Below, in pieces: positions 48,528 to 58,787 of a stretch of 64,000 nt of DNA. The DNA is taken from the NCBI RefSeq assembly GCF_900102145.1, contig NZ_FNBC01000003.1, forward strand, positions 1 through 64,000, given 5' to 3'. Position numbers and translations under genes: made by a program. The notes beneath the pieces are model-generated. The model searched no databases, had not been told where the DNA came from, and saw nothing but the letters and a program-made list of their open reading frames with translations. The DNA is from Thermus arciformis. GTDB taxonomy: Bacteria > Deinococcota > Deinococci > Deinococcales > Thermaceae. Position 1 is the first letter of the stretch; each line of letters opens with the position of its first letter.

Positions 48528-49346
48528 CCCAAGGAGCAGGGCCTCGTCCCCCGTGGGCCTCTGGGCCAGGAGGAGGGCCTTTCCCGGGGCGTAGATCCCG
48601 CTCCGCCCCTCAAAGGCGAGGCCCAGGACCCTCCCATTGAGCATGGGGTTCAGGAGGAGCCTTAGGTGCTCCCGGCCCAGAAGCCTTTCCTTCGCCGAGG
48701 CGAGCCACACCTCCCCCTCCTTCCTCGTCCGGTCCCAGGGCCAGGGCCTCTCCCAGGGGGCGGGGTTGGCCGAGGGCTGGAGGAGGACCTCGGCCCCCAG
48801 GGCGTCCAGCCGGGCCAGGTGCCCCTCAAAGAACCCGTCCAGGCAGATGAGGACCCCCACCCGTCCGGCCCGGGTCTCCACCAGGTGGGGCCCGAAGGCC
48901 CCCCGCTTGAGCCAGCGCTCGGGCGGGGTGAGCTCCATCTTGGGCACCTGGGCCAGGAGGCGGCCCTCTGGGTTGAAGAAGAGGGCCAGGTTCTGGAAGA
49001 GGAAGGTGCGGGCGAAGCGCCCCCGGGCGAGCTCCTCCTCGTAGGGGGGGGAGAGGATGGACCCCGCGAGGAGGTAGGCGCCAAAGGCCCGGGCCGCCTC
49101 GGCCATGACCCGGTGGAAGACCCCGTAGGCCCGCCGCGCCCGCCGCCAGGGAAGGAGGGAGTTCCCCCCCTCCAGGTGGAGGAGGAGGGGGAGGCCGAAG
49201 AGCTCGGGGAAGGCGGCGAGCCTCGGGGCGGGGGTGCCCGCCAAGGGCTCCAGGAGGGCGAAGACCCGCTCCCGGAAGGCCTCCTCCGTGCGGTAGGCCT
49301 CGGGCCGGACCTCCGCCTGGACCGCCAAAAGGGTGCGGAAGGGCAC
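48522..49346 (-). CDS. Carbon-nitrogen hydrolase (nitrilase superfamily)
   Basis: The 274-residue protein has the nitrilase triad: Glu in AAFPELFG, Lys in VPKMELTPPERW and Cys in GVLICLDGFFEGH. The family cleaves amides, nitriles or N-carbamoyl compounds; the substrate here cannot be told. The GTG lies 6 nt after TAGACT, whose TAG is also the stop codon of the TauE gene, so it may be transcribed both from its own leaderless promoter and with the sulfur operon upstream. Confidence 0.8.
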   Translation of the reverse strand: MPFRTLLAVQAEVRPEAYRTEEAFRERVFALLEPLAGTPAPRLAAFPELFGLPLLLHLEGGNSLLPWRRARRAYGVFHRVMAEAARAFGAYLLAGSILSPPYEEELARGRFARTFLFQNLALFFNPEGRLLAQVPKMELTPPERWLKRGAFGPHLVETRAGRVGVLICLDGFFEGHLARLDALGAEVLLQPSANPAPWERPWPWDRTRKEGEVWLASAKERLLGREHLRLLLNPMLNGRVLGLAFEGRSGIYAPGKALLLAQRPTGDEALLLGL

Positions 49347-49352
49347 CCCTTC

Positions 49353-49358
49353 AGTCTA
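49353..49358 (-). promoter_or_regulatory. -10 element for the nitrilase gene
   Basis: On the minus strand TAGACT overlaps the TauE stop codon and is followed by GAAGGG and GTG. Confidence 0.45.
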
Positions 49359-50102
49359 GAGGCTTTGGGCCACGATGTAGGCCCCCATGACCACCAGGAA
49401 GAGGGCGAAGCCCCGCCTGAGGCTCTCCTGGGGCAGGCGCACCGCCACCCTTCCCCCGAGGAGGCTCCCGAGGAAGCCCACGAGGACGAAGAGCCCCACC
49501 ACCCGGTAGTCCACCGAGAGGCCTAAGGCGGGGAGGAGGTGGAGGTACTTGTAGAACCCAACGAAGGACTTCAGGGCGATGATGAGGAGGCTCGTGCCCA
49601 CGGCGAGGTGCATGGGAAGCCCTCCCAGGAGGACCAAGGCGGGGACGATCAAAAACCCGCCCCCCACCCCCACGAATCCCGTGAGGGCCCCCACGGCGAG
49701 GCCGTCCAGGACGATCTTCCAGGGCTTGCGCCCGCCCTCATGGCGCTTCAAGGAGGGGGGCCTCGCCATGAAGTAGGCGGCGAGGAGCATCACCAGGGCG
49801 AAGGTGAGGAGCTGCACCTGCCCGGAGACGAACTGGGAAAGCCAGGCCCCAAGATAGGTCCCCGCCATGCCCGGCAGGCCGAAGAAGAGGACGTTGCGGA
49901 AGTCCACGAGGTCCCTTAAGGCGTAGGGGATCGCCCCCAGGAGGGCGATCCCCCCCACGATGAGGAGGCTTTCGGCGATGGCCTGCTTGGGGGCCTCCCC
50001 CAGGAGGTAGACCAAAACGGGCACGGTGAGGATGGACCCCCCTGAGCCCAAAAGGCCCAGGGAGAGCCCGATGAGGAGGGCGCCGAGGAGGGCTAGGGTC
50101 AT
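49356..50102 (-). CDS. TauE/SafE-family sulfur compound exporter
   Basis: The 248-residue polytopic protein has two repeats with GLLGSGGSILTVPVLVYL near the N-terminus and GFVGVGGGFLIVPALVLLG in the second half, the TauE/SafE hallmark, and about eight membrane helices. Family members export sulfite or organosulfonates, or take up thiosulfate-like anions. Its place after rhodanese and persulfide-processing genes suggests export of sulfite made from persulfide. ATG overlaps the rhodanese stop (ATGA). Confidence 0.85.
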   Translation of the reverse strand: MTLALLGALLIGLSLGLLGSGGSILTVPVLVYLLGEAPKQAIAESLLIVGGIALLGAIPYALRDLVDFRNVLFFGLPGMAGTYLGAWLSQFVSGQVQLLTFALVMLLAAYFMARPPSLKRHEGGRKPWKIVLDGLAVGALTGFVGVGGGFLIVPALVLLGGLPMHLAVGTSLLIIALKSFVGFYKYLHLLPALGLSVDYRVVGLFVLVGFLGSLLGGRVAVRLPQESLRRGFALFLVVMGAYIVAQSL

Positions 50103-50758
50103 CGCTCCACCGGGAGCCCCGCCCCCATCCAGGCGTAGGTGCCGCCTTCCAGGTTGTAGACCTTATCCCCGGGGAAGCCCTGCTGCACCAGGAAGTCCGC
50201 CGCTACCCCTGAGCGGTTCCCCGAGTTGCACACGAGGAGGATGGGCCGGTCCTTGGGGAGCTCGCCAAGCCTTTGGGGCAGGGTGGAGAGGGGGATGTTC
50301 ACCGCCCCCGGCACGTGGCCTTCCCGGTACTCCCACGCCTCCCGCACGTCCACCACCAAGGCCTCCTCCAGGAGCCTGGCCGCCTCGTGGGGGCCCACCT
50401 CCTGGAAGGGGGTGGCGGCGTAGCCCACCTCCACCGGGGTGGTGTCCACGGGAAGCCCCGCGCGGTACCAGCGGACGATGCCGCCCTCGAGGTTGTAGAC
50501 GTTCGTCCACCCCTGGGCGCCAAGCCAAGCCGCCGCCTGCCAGGAGCGGTTGCCCGTGCGGCAGTAGAGGACCACCGGGGTGTCCTTGGGGATCTCCCCG
50601 TAGCGGGCCATGAACTCGGAAAGGGGGAGGAGCCCGGCCCCGGGGATCCGGGCCTGGGCGTACTCCTCCACCTCCCGCACGTCAATGAAGGGCACGCCCT
50701 CTTCGTGGAGCTTCTTGGCCTCTTCTGGGGTGAGGTCCTTGACCTGGGTCTCGTACAT
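50099..50758 (-). CDS. Tandem-rhodanese sulfurtransferase
   Basis: The 219-residue cytoplasmic protein has two rhodanese domains, each with its active cysteine: C66 in LYCRTGNRS and C177 in LVCNSGNRSG. Both loops keep the CxxGxR pattern of single-domain sulfurtransferases. It should pass sulfane sulfur between thiosulfate or persulfides and acceptors. It sits 18 nt after the MBL-rhodanese gene with GGGAG before the ATG, and overlaps the TauE gene, so the three are one transcription unit. Confidence 0.9.
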   Translation of the reverse strand: MYETQVKDLTPEEAKKLHEEGVPFIDVREVEEYAQARIPGAGLLPLSEFMARYGEIPKDTPVVLYCRTGNRSWQAAAWLGAQGWTNVYNLEGGIVRWYRAGLPVDTTPVEVGYAATPFQEVGPHEAARLLEEALVVDVREAWEYREGHVPGAVNIPLSTLPQRLGELPKDRPILLVCNSGNRSGVAADFLVQQGFPGDKVYNLEGGTYAWMGAGLPVER

Positions 50759-50776
50759 GGCTGCTCCCTTTTGGCC

Positions 50777-52213
50777 TTAGGCCTCCACCAGCTCCTCGCC
50801 CTTCCCCACCGGGTAGCCCGCCTCCTGCCAGGCCCTGATCCCCCCGGTGAGGTTCAGGGCGTTCCTGAAGCCGTGGGCCAGGAGGGCGCTGATGGCGGTG
50901 CTGGAGCGGTCCCCGCCTACGCAGTGGACGATGAGGGGCTTGTCCTTGGGAAGCCGGTCCAGGTGGGCGAGGATGCGGCCCGCGTGGATGTTCAGGGCCC
51001 CGGGGATGTGCCCGGCGAGGTACTCGTCCCGGCCCCGGACATCCAGGATGACCGCGCCCCCCTTCTCCCAAAGCGCCTTGGCCTCCTTGACGGAGATCTG
51101 GGGAACGGTTTCCAGCTCCCCTTGGGCGTAGCCTTCCAGGCCGGGGATGTACCCCACCACCTCGTCCAGGCCGATGCGGATGAGGGCCCGGGTGAGGGCT
51201 TCCACCTCCGCGGGGTGGGCGAGGAGGACGAGGGGGCGGTCGTAGGGGAGGAGCCAGCCCGCCCAGGTGGAGAAGTTCTTCCCCGCGGGGATGTTGATGC
51301 TCCCCGGGAGGTGCCCCCCGGCGAAGGCGAACTTGTCCCGGGTGTCCACGAGGATGGCCCCCTCCCTCAGCCAGCGCCCAAACTGGGCCGGGGTGAGGCG
51401 GCCCGGGTGGGGGATGCCGCCCAGGATGGCCATCCCGTCCCGGTTCAGCCGCTTCATCTCCTTGAAGTAGGTGGGGGCCTCGGGCTGGCCTTGGAGGAGG
51501 GCCCGCACGAAGCCCTCCTCGTCGTCCCGCTCCAGGTACTCTGCCCACCAGGCGTGGCGGCGCTCGTACCCCACGGTGGTGGCGGGGAGGGCCCCAAGGG
51601 CCTTGCCGCAGGCCGAGCCCGCCCCGTGGCCGGGCCAGACCTGGACGTGGTCGGGGAGGGTGAGGAACTTCTCCTTGAGGCTACGGAACATCCGCCTGGC
51701 CCCGGGGATGGCCGTGCCCTTGATCCCCGCCGCCTCTTCCAAAAGGTCCGGCCGGCCCACGTCCCCCACGAAGACGAAGTCCCCGGTGAGGAAGAGGAGG
51801 GGCTCGTCCGTCACCGCCCCGTCCGCCACCAGGAAGGAGAGGTGCTCGGGGGTGTGGCCCGGGGTGTGCACCGCCCGGACGCGGATGTTCCCCACCCTAA
51901 ACTCGTCCCCGTCCTTCAGGAGGACGTGGGGAAAGCCCTCCAGGCCCCCATACTTCCAGTTCTCGTCCCCCTCGTCGGAGAGGTACAGGGTGGCCCCCGT
52001 GGCCTGGGCGAGCTCCCTGGCCCCCGAGAGGTAGTCGGCGTGGATGTGGGTCTCGGCGATGGCCGTGATGCGAAGGCCCAGGGACTGGGCGAGCTCCAGG
52101 TAGACGTCCACGTCCCGCCTGGGGTCCACCACCAAGGCCTCCCCGGTGGCGGCGCAGCCCAGGAGGTAGCTCATCTGGGCGAGCCCTTCTTCGTAAATCT
52201 GGCGAAAGACCAT
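50777..52213 (-). CDS. MBL-fold persulfide dioxygenase-rhodanese fusion (CstB/BlrB-like)
   Basis: The 478-residue protein combines an N-terminal ETHE1-like metallo-beta-lactamase domain (THIHADYLSG, HTPGHTPEHLSF, FTGDFVFVGDVGRPDL, WPGHGAGSACG) with two rhodanese domains. The first rhodanese lacks a cysteine (LLAHPAEVE); the second has VHCVGGDRSS. Such fusions oxidise glutathione- or low-molecular-weight persulfide to sulfite and thiosulfate with O2. I chose ATG 52213, preceded by GGAGGTG; an upstream GTG frame crosses the promoter. It is controlled from a region with two palindromic operators. Confidence 0.92.
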   Translation of the reverse strand: MVFRQIYEEGLAQMSYLLGCAATGEALVVDPRRDVDVYLELAQSLGLRITAIAETHIHADYLSGARELAQATGATLYLSDEGDENWKYGGLEGFPHVLLKDGDEFRVGNIRVRAVHTPGHTPEHLSFLVADGAVTDEPLLFLTGDFVFVGDVGRPDLLEEAAGIKGTAIPGARRMFRSLKEKFLTLPDHVQVWPGHGAGSACGKALGALPATTVGYERRHAWWAEYLERDDEEGFVRALLQGQPEAPTYFKEMKRLNRDGMAILGGIPHPGRLTPAQFGRWLREGAILVDTRDKFAFAGGHLPGSINIPAGKNFSTWAGWLLPYDRPLVLLAHPAEVEALTRALIRIGLDEVVGYIPGLEGYAQGELETVPQISVKEAKALWEKGGAVILDVRGRDEYLAGHIPGALNIHAGRILAHLDRLPKDKPLIVHCVGGDRSSTAISALLAHGFRNALNLTGGIRAWQEAGYPVGKGEELVEA

Positions 52214-52254
52214 AGCTTCACCTCCGGGATGGGACCTTTGTCCCGTACGGCGGC

Positions 52255-52260
52255 AATATA
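52255..52260 (-). promoter_or_regulatory. -10 element of the MBL-rhodanese operon
   Basis: On the minus strand TATATT lies about 40 nt before the ATG and partly overlaps palindrome 1. Confidence 0.5.
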
Positions 52261-52273
52261 CCCCATGGGGGTA
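52259..52273. promoter_or_regulatory. CsoR/CstR-type operator candidate 1
   Basis: TACCCC-ATG-GGGGTA overlaps the -10 and spacer of the minus-strand promoter, where a bound repressor would block RNA polymerase. Confidence 0.6.
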
Positions 52274-52309
52274 GTGGGTGTCAATCCCCGGGGCCACGGC
52301 CTGGGCCTC

Positions 52310-52338
52310 TATACATTCTCAGCTTCATCCGGTATAGT
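52310..52338 (+). promoter_or_regulatory. Promoter of the disulfide oxidoreductase operon
   Basis: TATACA, a 17-nt spacer and TATAGT predict transcription from about 52345, with a short leader holding palindrome 2 and AGGAGG. Confidence 0.6.
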
Positions 52339-52350
52339 GGACCATGGAAT

Positions 52351-52366
52351 TACCCCTACGGGGGTA
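52351..52366. promoter_or_regulatory. CsoR/CstR-type operator candidate 2
   Basis: TACCCC-TACG-GGGGTA lies just after the predicted start of the plus-strand transcript and before the ribosome site. It closely resembles palindrome 1. Confidence 0.6.
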
Positions 52367-52379
52367 TCTAGGAGGAACC

Positions 52380-53069
52380 ATGGCGCTTTTGGGACCCAAG
52401 GAACAGGAGATCGTGCGCGAGAGGCTTGCCAACCTCACCCGGGACGTGGAGATGGTGCTTTTCACCGACTCCTCCACCCTGATCGCCCCGGGCAAGGAGC
52501 CCTGCCTCTACTGCAAGGAGACCAAGCAGCTTCTGGAGGAGCTTTCCGCCCTCTCCGACAAGCTTCACCTCGTGGTCTACGACCTGGCCACTCCCGAGGG
52601 GAAGGAGAAGGCCAAGGTCTACAACGTGGAGGCCGCCCCCACCCTCATCCTGCGGGAGAAGGGCTCGGAGGCCATCAACCTCCGCTACCGGGGTATCCCC
52701 GCGGGCTACGAGTTCGCAAGCCTCCTGGAGGACATTGAGATGCTGGGCCGGGACGGGCACGGCCTCCCCGAGAACGTGGTCCAGGAGCTCAACAACCTCC
52801 CCGAGGAGGTGGTGCTCCAGGTCTTCGTCACCCCCACCTGCCCCTACTGCCCGCAGGCGGTGCGCACCGCCCACCGCATGGCCTACGCCTCCCCCAAGGT
52901 GTGGGGCGAGATGATTGAGGCCAACGAGTTCCCCGAGCTTTCCAACCGCTACCACATCCACGGGGTACCGGACACCATCATCAACCACGGCAAGGAGCGC
53001 GTCCTCGGGGCCCAGCCCCTCTCCCAGTTCCTCCAGGCCATCCGCAAGGCCGTGGGGGTGAAGGCCTAG
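52380..53069 (+). CDS. Protein disulfide oxidoreductase (PDO), double thioredoxin fold
   Basis: The 229-residue protein has two thioredoxin-like units with active sites C42-L-Y-C45 and C154-P-Y-C157, the plan of thermophile PDO/glutaredoxin-like proteins that reduce, oxidise or isomerise protein disulfides. The cis-proline regions AAPTLI and GVPDTI are present. I chose ATG 52380 behind TAGGAGGAACC; an earlier in-frame ATG at 52344 would begin inside the operator. First gene of a three-gene operon divergent from the persulfide genes, so it may reduce protein persulfides. Confidence 0.9.
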   Translation: MALLGPKEQEIVRERLANLTRDVEMVLFTDSSTLIAPGKEPCLYCKETKQLLEELSALSDKLHLVVYDLATPEGKEKAKVYNVEAAPTLILREKGSEAINLRYRGIPAGYEFASLLEDIEMLGRDGHGLPENVVQELNNLPEEVVLQVFVTPTCPYCPQAVRTAHRMAYASPKVWGEMIEANEFPELSNRYHIHGVPDTIINHGKERVLGAQPLSQFLQAIRKAVGVKA

Positions 53070-53070
53070 C

Positions 53071-53448
53071 ATGACCCGCCGCGCCTTCCTCGGCCTCCTC
53101 GCCCTGCCTTTGCTCCTCGCCGCCTGCGGCCCCAAGGGGAGCTACCAGAACGTGGGCCCGGAGGAGCTTTACCGGGCCCTCGAGTCCGGGGCGGTGGTGG
53201 TGGACGTGAGGACCCCGGGGGAGTTCGCCCAAGGGCACGTGCCCGGGGCCATCAACCTCCCCGTGGAGGAGGTGGCCCGGTGGGCGGACCAGATCCCCAA
53301 GGACCGGCCCGTCTACCTCTACTGCCGTAGCGGCAACCGGAGCCGAAAGGCGGCGGAGTACCTGGCGAAGAAGGGCTACACGAACCTCTACAACGTGGAG
53401 GGCGGGGTTCTGGCCATAGCGCGGGTGGGGTTTTCCTTGGTCCGGTGA
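53071..53448 (+). CDS. Rhodanese-domain lipoprotein
   Basis: The 125-residue protein has a lipoprotein signal (ALPLLLAACG, lipobox C19) and one rhodanese domain with active C85 in LYCRSGNRS. It should sit on the periplasmic face of the membrane and handle sulfane sulfur or cyanide. It begins 1 nt after the PDO stop, and its own stop overlaps the next start. Confidence 0.88.
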   Translation: MTRRAFLGLLALPLLLAACGPKGSYQNVGPEELYRALESGAVVVDVRTPGEFAQGHVPGAINLPVEEVARWADQIPKDRPVYLYCRSGNRSRKAAEYLAKKGYTNLYNVEGGVLAIARVGFSLVR

Positions 53449-54239
53449 TGGACGCCCTTCAGGTGGGGCCCTTCGCCCTGCCTTGGGCCAGGGTGCAGGT
53501 GGCCCTGGCCCTTCTGGCCCTGCTGGGGGTGGCGGAGGTCCTGGCCCGTAAGGTGGACCGGAGGCTTTCCCCCTGGGCCCAGGGGGCCATCCTGGTGGGG
53601 CTTTTGGGGGCCAGGCTCGGCTTTGTGCTGGAGAACGCTTCCGTCTACGCCAGGGACCCCCTTTCGGTCCTTTACGTCTGGCAAGGGGGGTTTGATCCCT
53701 GGTGGGGTATTCTGGCCGGAGGAGGGTACACGCTCATGACCTTACCCAAGCACCTTTGGCGCTACGCCTTGGGGGCGGCCCTGGTGGCGGGGCTTGTGGC
53801 GGGGGTCCTCTTCACCCGTCAGGGAAGGGCGGGGGAGGTCCGGCTTCCCGCCATCACCCTCACCACCCTGGGCGGGACGCAGGTGAACCTGGAAAGCTTC
53901 CGCGGGAAGCCGGTGGTCCTCAACGCCTGGGCCACCTGGTGCCCCCCCTGCCGCAGGGAGCTTCCCATGATGGTGCGCCTCGCCCAGGAGAACCCGGAGG
54001 TGCGCTTCGCCTTTGTAAGCCAGGGGGAAGGCCCCCTGGTGGTGAAGAACTTTTTGGAGGAAAGGGGCCTTTCTCCCGAGTGGGTTCTTCTGGACCCCGA
54101 GACCCAGCTTGCCCAGGCCTTGGGCGTCCAGGGCCTTCCCACCACCTTCTTCTTTGACCGGGAGGGGCGGCTCGTGGCCCGGCACCTGGGGGAGCTCTCC
54201 GAGGCCCTCCTTCTTGGCTACCTCCGGGCCCTCCGCTAG
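53448..54239 (+). CDS. Lgt-like membrane domain fused to TlpA-type thioredoxin
   Basis: The 263-residue protein has four membrane helices within residues 1-122 and a periplasmic thioredoxin domain (about 130-263) with W161-A-T-W-C165-P-P-C168 and a cis-Pro in GLPTTFF. The membrane part reads like the first half of prolipoprotein diacylglyceryl transferase (GARLGFVLENASVYARDP and VWQGGFDPWWGILAGG) but lacks the catalytic half. It likely reduces periplasmic disulfides or persulfides. ATG 53448 shares its A with the rhodanese stop; GTG 53445 is an alternative. The gene ends in a CTAG shared with spoVR. Confidence 0.82.
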   Translation: MDALQVGPFALPWARVQVALALLALLGVAEVLARKVDRRLSPWAQGAILVGLLGARLGFVLENASVYARDPLSVLYVWQGGFDPWWGILAGGGYTLMTLPKHLWRYALGAALVAGLVAGVLFTRQGRAGEVRLPAITLTTLGGTQVNLESFRGKPVVLNAWATWCPPCRRELPMMVRLAQENPEVRFAFVSQGEGPLVVKNFLEERGLSPEWVLLDPETQLAQALGVQGLPTTFFFDREGRLVARHLGELSEALLLGYLRALR

Positions 54240-55606
54240 GGGGCGGAAAGGAGGGTTTCCTTCCCCCCCACCACCGTCTTCAGGTGGACGGGCCTTCCCC
54301 AGAGGCGGTGGAGGTTTTCCAGCACCGCCTTGGTCTTCCTCAGGTCCAGCTCCACCCCCTCGTAGGCGTGGGCGAGGAGGAGCTCCCCGCGGTTTTGGTG
54401 GTTGGCGTCCAGAAGCTCCACGATGGGGTAGCCCAGGTTGGTGAGGCGGAAGAGGAGGGCCTTCTTGGCCTCCGCGAAGCGGGGGAGGTCTTCCGGGGAG
54501 ACGAGGCCGCGCCTTAAGGCGAACTCCGGGGTCAGGAACTCTTCCAGGAAGTTCAGGTCGGTGTAGACGGTGCGCACCTGGAAGAGCTTCTTCCGCCCTT
54601 CCCCCGTGGGCCGCTCGTAGCGGAGCCTCTCCCCCAGGGGAAGGGCCTCGTACTCGGGGCCGAAGCGCCCCTTGTCCCAGCGCTCCTCCACCTCCTTAAG
54701 GAGGTGGTAGCCCAGGCGGTAGGGGTTCAGGCCGTGGGGGGCGAGGAGGTTCGCCTGCATTTCGGCGAACTCCACCGCCTCCTCCGGGGCGAGGAGGGGG
54801 AGGAGGAGCTTGGTGTGCCAGTAGGTGGCCCAACCCTCGTTCAGGATCTTGGTGGCCGCCTGGGGGGCGAAGTAGAGGCTTTCCTCCCGGAGGATCTCCA
54901 GGATCCCCTTCTGCCAGGGGGCGAGGGGGGCGTGCTGGGCCAGAAAGCCCAGGATGTCCCGGGTGGGCCTCGGGGGGAGGGGCTTGGGGCTTGCCCCCTC
55001 CTCCGCCTCTTTTGGGGGCTCGGGGGGCGGGTTCACGTAGGGGTCCAGGTAGGGGCGCACGGGGAGGCGCTTGGGGGCCTCTTTCTCCTCTTCCCCCAGG
55101 GGCCTTTGGACATAGGGGGCGTGGGGGTCAATGAGGTTTTCCAGGGAGAGGGCCATGTCCAGAAACTCCTCCACGCTCCTCGCCCCGTGGCGTTCCATGG
55201 CCCTTTCCACGTAGGCGGCGTGGTGGGCCATCTCCGAGAGCATGTCCTTGGGGATGGGCTTGAAGGCCAAGTTGTTCTGGAAGAAGTCGGCGTGGGCGTA
55301 GACGTGGGCCATGACCACCTTCTGGGCCAGGAGGGTGTTGCCCCTGAGGAGGTAGGCCTGCACGGGGAGGGTGTTCACCACGAGCTCGTAGATGCGCCCG
55401 AGGCCGTAGCGGTAGGTCTCCCGGTAGCGCAGGTACTCGCTTCCCCACCGCCAGTGGGGGTAGCGGCGGGGAAAGCCCCCGTAGGCGGCCAGCATGGCCA
55501 TCTCCTCCGGCCCCACCTCCTCAAAGAGCACGGGGGGGAAGGTGAGCCTGGCTTCCCGGGCCCTTTCCGCCAGCCTTTCTGCCCACAAGCGCAGCTCCTT
55601 CCGCAC
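54236..55606 (-). CDS. spoVR: SpoVR/YcgB-family protein
   Basis: The 456-residue protein matches the SpoVR/YcgB family along its length: YGGFPRRYPHWRWGSEY, the ALRN-like NLAFKPIPKDMLSEMAHHA, ESLYFAPQAATKILNEGWATYWHTK and the C-terminal LANHQNRGELLL-like segment. The biochemical role is unknown; in spore formers it is linked to cortex formation, and in other bacteria it accompanies PrkA and YeaH in stress response. It is last in prkA-yeaH-spoVR. GTG start, 3 nt after yeaH. Confidence 0.92.
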   Translation of the reverse strand: MRKELRLWAERLAERAREARLTFPPVLFEEVGPEEMAMLAAYGGFPRRYPHWRWGSEYLRYRETYRYGLGRIYELVVNTLPVQAYLLRGNTLLAQKVVMAHVYAHADFFQNNLAFKPIPKDMLSEMAHHAAYVERAMERHGARSVEEFLDMALSLENLIDPHAPYVQRPLGEEEKEAPKRLPVRPYLDPYVNPPPEPPKEAEEGASPKPLPPRPTRDILGFLAQHAPLAPWQKGILEILREESLYFAPQAATKILNEGWATYWHTKLLLPLLAPEEAVEFAEMQANLLAPHGLNPYRLGYHLLKEVEERWDKGRFGPEYEALPLGERLRYERPTGEGRKKLFQVRTVYTDLNFLEEFLTPEFALRRGLVSPEDLPRFAEAKKALLFRLTNLGYPIVELLDANHQNRGELLLAHAYEGVELDLRKTKAVLENLHRLWGRPVHLKTVVGGKETLLSAP

Positions 55607-55609
55607 GGC

Positions 55610-56649
55610 CTAGCCTCCCAGCAGTCGCCTGAGGGCCGCGGGCAGGTCCTCTCTGCCCCGGACTTCCGCGGTGGCGAGGCCCTCCTGCCCGCCCAGGTTC
55701 TCCTGAAGATCGTCCAGGAAATGCCCCCGGCCATAGGGCCCCTGGACCTGGGCGTAGCCGTAGAGGGCCAGGGTGGGGAGGAGGCGCTTCAGGGCCTCGA
55801 GGGCCAAGGGCGTGTCCCCCTGCCAGTTTTCCCCGTCGGAGAAGTGGTAGAGGTAGCGGTTGTAGAAGGCCTCGGGGTAGGCCTTGAGGATCTCCTCCGC
55901 CAGGAGGAGGGCGCTGGAGATCCGCGTTCCCCCGCCCTCCCGGGCCTTGAAGAACTCCTCCTCGGGGACCTCCCAGGCCTCGGCGTCGTGGAGGAGGTAG
56001 CGCCTTTCCAGCCTGGGAAAGTGCCGTTTGATCCAGAGGGTGATCCAGAAGGAGAGGGTCTTGACGAGCCTAAGCTCCTCCTCCCGCATGCTCCCGGAGA
56101 CGTCCAGGGCGAAGAGGACCACCGCCTGGGCGTGGGGGATGGGCTTTCGCCTCGGGGCCTTGTAGCGCAGGTCCTCCCGCTCGGGGACGAGAAGGGGGTC
56201 TTCGGGGCGGTACTCCCCGCTTTGCAGGGCCCTCTTCAGGCTCTCCTTGAGGGTGCGGCGCACGTGGCGGAGGCCCCTTGGCCCCTTGCGGGCGATGGTG
56301 GTGTGGCGGAAGGCCTCCTCCGTGACCTCCCCCTCCCCCTTGGGCCTCAGGCGGGGAAGCCTCAGGGCCTCCCCCACGAGGTCCAAAAACTCCTCCAGCT
56401 CCAGCTCGGCCACCGGGATGTGCCCCCCGGGGCCCAAGGCCTCCTCCCCGGGCCCCCCGAGGCCCAGGCCCTCCCCCAAGGGCTCCCCGTGGACGATCTT
56501 GGGGATCTCCAGCTGGGGCAGGGGGATGGAGACGAGGCGGCCTTCCACCTGGCCGAAGAGCTCCTCCCGGGTGAGGAACTCCCGGGCCCGCTTCTTCACC
56601 TCCCCCCGGACGATCTCCTTGAAGCGGAGGAGGTCGCGCTCTATGGGCC

Positions 56650-56653
<4 letters not shown>
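55610..56653 (-). CDS. YeaH-like DUF444 protein with VWA fold
   Basis: The 347-residue protein belongs to the YeaH/YhbH family. It begins [20 protein letters not shown], has a glycine-rich middle, and ends in a VWA-like domain with FALDVSGSM (MIDAS DxSxS), [12 protein letters not shown] and YHFSDGENW. The family partners with PrkA kinase/ATPase and SpoVR. ATG overlaps the prkA stop (ATGA), so it is translationally coupled. Confidence 0.9.
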
Positions 56654-58662
<2,009 letters not shown>

Positions 58663-58713
58663 GAAAGACCCTCCTCCATAGGGCCAGGCGCCGTTTTGGA
58701 TAGGTATAAACCC

Positions 58714-58719
58714 ATTATA
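58714..58719 (-). promoter_or_regulatory. -10 element of the prkA operon
   Basis: A perfect TATAAT on the minus strand lies about 50 nt before the ATG. No consensus -35 is visible. Confidence 0.5.
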
Positions 58720-58744
58720 GCAGGCCCGGGAGGGAAAATGTGGC

Positions 58745-58760
58745 CTCGGCCTCGGCCGAG
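58745..58760 (-). terminator. Terminator-like hairpin after the CPBP gene
   Basis: CTCGGC-CTCG-GCCGAG forms a short stem; on the minus strand ATTTTCC follows a few bases later. Confidence 0.4.
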
Positions 58761-58787
58761 GGGGCGGGGAAAGGGGGGCTTGAGGGG

